From contig JAEZYO010000554.1 in assembly GCA_023419055.1 (NCBI GenBank), positions 1-6,936 of the forward strand: a DNA stretch of 6,936 nt. The letters are read 5' to 3'. The stretch's first letter is position 1. Each line of letters starts with the position of its first letter. This document shows, one piece after another, positions 5,895 to 6,936 of this stretch. Both the position numbers and the translations under genes were made by a program. The stretch comes from Pseudomonadota bacterium. GTDB lineage: Bacteria; Myxococcota; Polyangia; Polyangiales; Polyangiaceae. The notes under the pieces are model-generated. The model did no database searches. It was not told the DNA's origin and saw nothing but the letters and a program-made list of their open reading frames with translations.

Positions 5895-5923
5895 GGTCAC
5901 GCCCCACCCGGTGCGGCCTACCG
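5895..5923 (+). promoter_or_regulatory. Predicted rightward promoter of the ECF sigma gene
   Basis: GGTCACG (5895-5901), 14 bp, GCCTACCG (5916-5923), then 22 bp to the ATG at 5946. The GTCAC core is reminiscent of some ECF -35 boxes such as the TGTCACA described for the ECF41 group. If this is the sigma factor's own promoter, the gene autoregulates. The transcript would have a leader of only about 15 bases without a Shine-Dalgarno. Confidence 0.42.
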
Positions 5924-5945
5924 TTACGGGCCGACCGCTGGTCCC

Positions 5946-6485
5946 ATGCTTCCGGAACGTCGAAAATCCATCAATGACGCCATCTTACGGCTGGCGGACG
6001 GCGACCGCTCGGCCATGCCGCGGCTCGTGGCCGAGCTTTGGCCCGTGCTCCTGTCGTTTGCCGAGCGAGGTCTCAAGGGCCGTCAGGACGCGGAAGACGT
6101 CGCCCAAGAGGTGTTCTTGCGCATCTGCTCGAGAATTTCCGAGTTCGACCGAACGCGAGACGGCCTTTCGTGGGCGTTCGGCATCGCGGCTTACGAAGTG
6201 ATGACCCAGCGGCGCCGCCTTCAACGGCGCCGTGAACGCTTCAGCGCCACGGGAGTGGTGGATGAAGGAGGCTTCGTCCCGTCCATCGAAGACGACGCGA
6301 TCGAGGTCGAGCTTCGCGTCGTGCTGACGGATGCGCTGGGCGAACTCTCCGACTACGACCTGGCTCAACTCCGGTTCGACGAAGTCGCCGCCGTCGGCGC
6401 GGCAACACCGGCGATGCGCAAGCGCCGCCAACGTGCGGTCGAGCGGCTTCGCATCGTTTGGAAGAGGCTCTATGGCGAACCTTGA
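5946..6485 (+). CDS. ECF-type RNA polymerase sigma factor with a shortened region 4
   Basis: This 179-residue protein starts at ATG 5946. The frame is open further upstream, but that part overlaps the divergent promoter and has no sigma similarity. Region 2 spans about 15-92: an N-terminal helix (INDAILRLADGDRSAMPRLVAEL), the core DAEDVAQEVFLRICSRISEFD at 48-68 that binds the polymerase clamp and helps melt the -10, and LSWAFGIAAYEVMTQRRR. An acidic linker follows (VPSIEDDAIEVE). Region 4 (about 127-177) begins LTDALGELSDYDLAQLRF and ends ATPAMRKRRQRAVERLRIVWKRLYG, keeping the final recognition-like helix. The usual helix-turn-helix between these is several residues short, so -35 recognition may be unusual. 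The last 14 bp overlap the next gene, as in sigma/anti-sigma pairs. No Shine-Dalgarno is seen, so it may be leaderless-like. Confidence 0.82.
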   Translation: MLPERRKSINDAILRLADGDRSAMPRLVAELWPVLLSFAERGLKGRQDAEDVAQEVFLRICSRISEFDRTRDGLSWAFGIAAYEVMTQRRRLQRRRERFSATGVVDEGGFVPSIEDDAIEVELRVVLTDALGELSDYDLAQLRFDEVAAVGAATPAMRKRRQRAVERLRIVWKRLYGEP

Positions 6486-6936
6486 AACTCTGACGAGGCG
6501 AGGGCTCAAAGCGTATGAGCTCGGTCGCCTGAGAATGGCGGTTCGGGTGGCCCTCGTCGTGGTGCCCCTCGTAGCGATTTGTCTGCTGGAACCGCTCGGA
6601 CGCGAACCTTGTTTTTGCTCCGGGGTTTTGCTCCTGGGTGGCGCCATCTGGCTGCGCTTTCGCAATCGCTCCGGCGTCGACAGTGTGACCACGGGCCTCG
6701 TCGCGGGCGGGATCCCGCTCACTGGTGCGCTGCTCCTGTCGAGATTCGGGCCGGGCTGCGCCTCCGCCGAACTGGTCTCGTCTTGCACCTTGTTCTCGGT
6801 TCTCATCGGCGGCTTGGGAGGGGCGGTCGTCGCGTTTCGCGAGGCCACTCTGGGCGCTCGCTCGAGTCACGGGGTGACGGCAGCCATCATTGCCGCGCTC
6901 GTCGCGAGCCTCGGTTGTGCTCGACTCGGCCTGGCC
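6472..6936 (+). CDS. Multi-pass membrane protein, candidate anti-sigma factor, 3' partial
   Basis: The ATG at 6472 lies inside the end of the sigma gene (14-bp overlap) and is preceded by GGAAGAGG at 6460-6467. The frame stays open for 155 codons to the window edge. The N-terminal 23 residues are soluble and basic (LTRRGLKAYELGRLR), then about five hydrophobic segments follow near 24-40, 50-62, 72-90, 106-123 and 136-155. Cysteines at 37, 47, 49, 96, 105 and 149 lie in or beside these helices, including C47-F-C49. Such proteins commonly follow ECF sigma genes of this type in myxobacteria. Overlap and topology suggest it restrains the sigma factor at the membrane, with the cysteines as a possible sensor. 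It shows no ZAS zinc motif or other recognised anti-sigma domain, so the role is inferred from position only. Confidence 0.7.
   Translation, partial: MANLETLTRRGLKAYELGRLRMAVRVALVVVPLVAICLLEPLGREPCFCSGVLLLGGAIWLRFRNRSGVDSVTTGLVAGGIPLTGALLLSRFGPGCASAELVSSCTLFSVLIGGLGGAVVAFREATLGARSSHGVTAAIIAALVASLGCARLGLA

Noticed and set aside
5809..5907. Extension of the MerT-like gene to an upstream start at 5907
   Set aside because: The extra 33 residues cover the promoter dyad and the 14-bp palindrome and have no family resemblance.
5790..5945. Extension of the sigma factor to an upstream start at 5790
   Set aside because: It would overlap the divergent gene and code through the symmetrical promoter region. 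The added residues have no sigma similarity.
5985..6870. Long minus-strand frames opposite the sigma factor and membrane protein
   Set aside because: Low-complexity products. The + strand frames carry sigma region 2 and membrane helices with a normal overlapping arrangement.

Overview
The window is GC-rich with strong G/C third-position bias. It encodes a lipoprotein with regular CGxCG-type cysteine repeats and CxxxxCH motifs, and an ECF sigma factor with a short region 4 followed by a multi-spanning membrane protein. These traits are most familiar from Myxococcota (Polyangiales/Sandaracinus-like). This is an inference from protein style; no rRNA or marker gene is present.

Region 1 (1-2207, + strand) is a compact operon. 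It holds the 3' part of a gene with 45-bp tandem repeats and a DUF1080-like domain, a second intact DUF1080-like paralogue, and a small unknown protein whose start overlaps the previous stop. Region 2 (2298-3011, +) is a short MscS/CmpX-like membrane protein with two copies of the conserved TM-helix motif and no cytoplasmic MscS domain. It converges on region 3 (3042-4451, -), a 469-residue predicted lipoprotein with five 41-residue cysteine repeats between two cytochrome-c-like CxxxxCH domains.

Region 4 (4452-4731) has no gene but is packed with inverted repeats. A possible four-way junction (4568-4657) competes with a 10-bp hairpin (4647-4673). Two further hairpins follow, one directly behind the ynfA stop codon.

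Region 5 (4732-6936) is a divergent regulatory and transport island. Leftward are a MerT/MerC-like membrane protein fused to a Cys-rich linker and an ECC-motif domain, then a YnfA-family (UPF0060) small membrane protein. Rightward are an ECF sigma factor and an overlapping multi-pass membrane protein that may be its anti-sigma factor (cut by the window end). The 137 bp between the two starts contain a dyad in which the same bipartite motif (GGTCACG, 14 bp, GCCTACCG) faces both genes. This suggests one regulator, perhaps the ECF sigma itself, drives both sides. The working model is a sigma-controlled response to a thiol-reactive metal or similar toxicant. The promoter symmetry is read directly from the sequence; the ligand and the regulatory link are inference.
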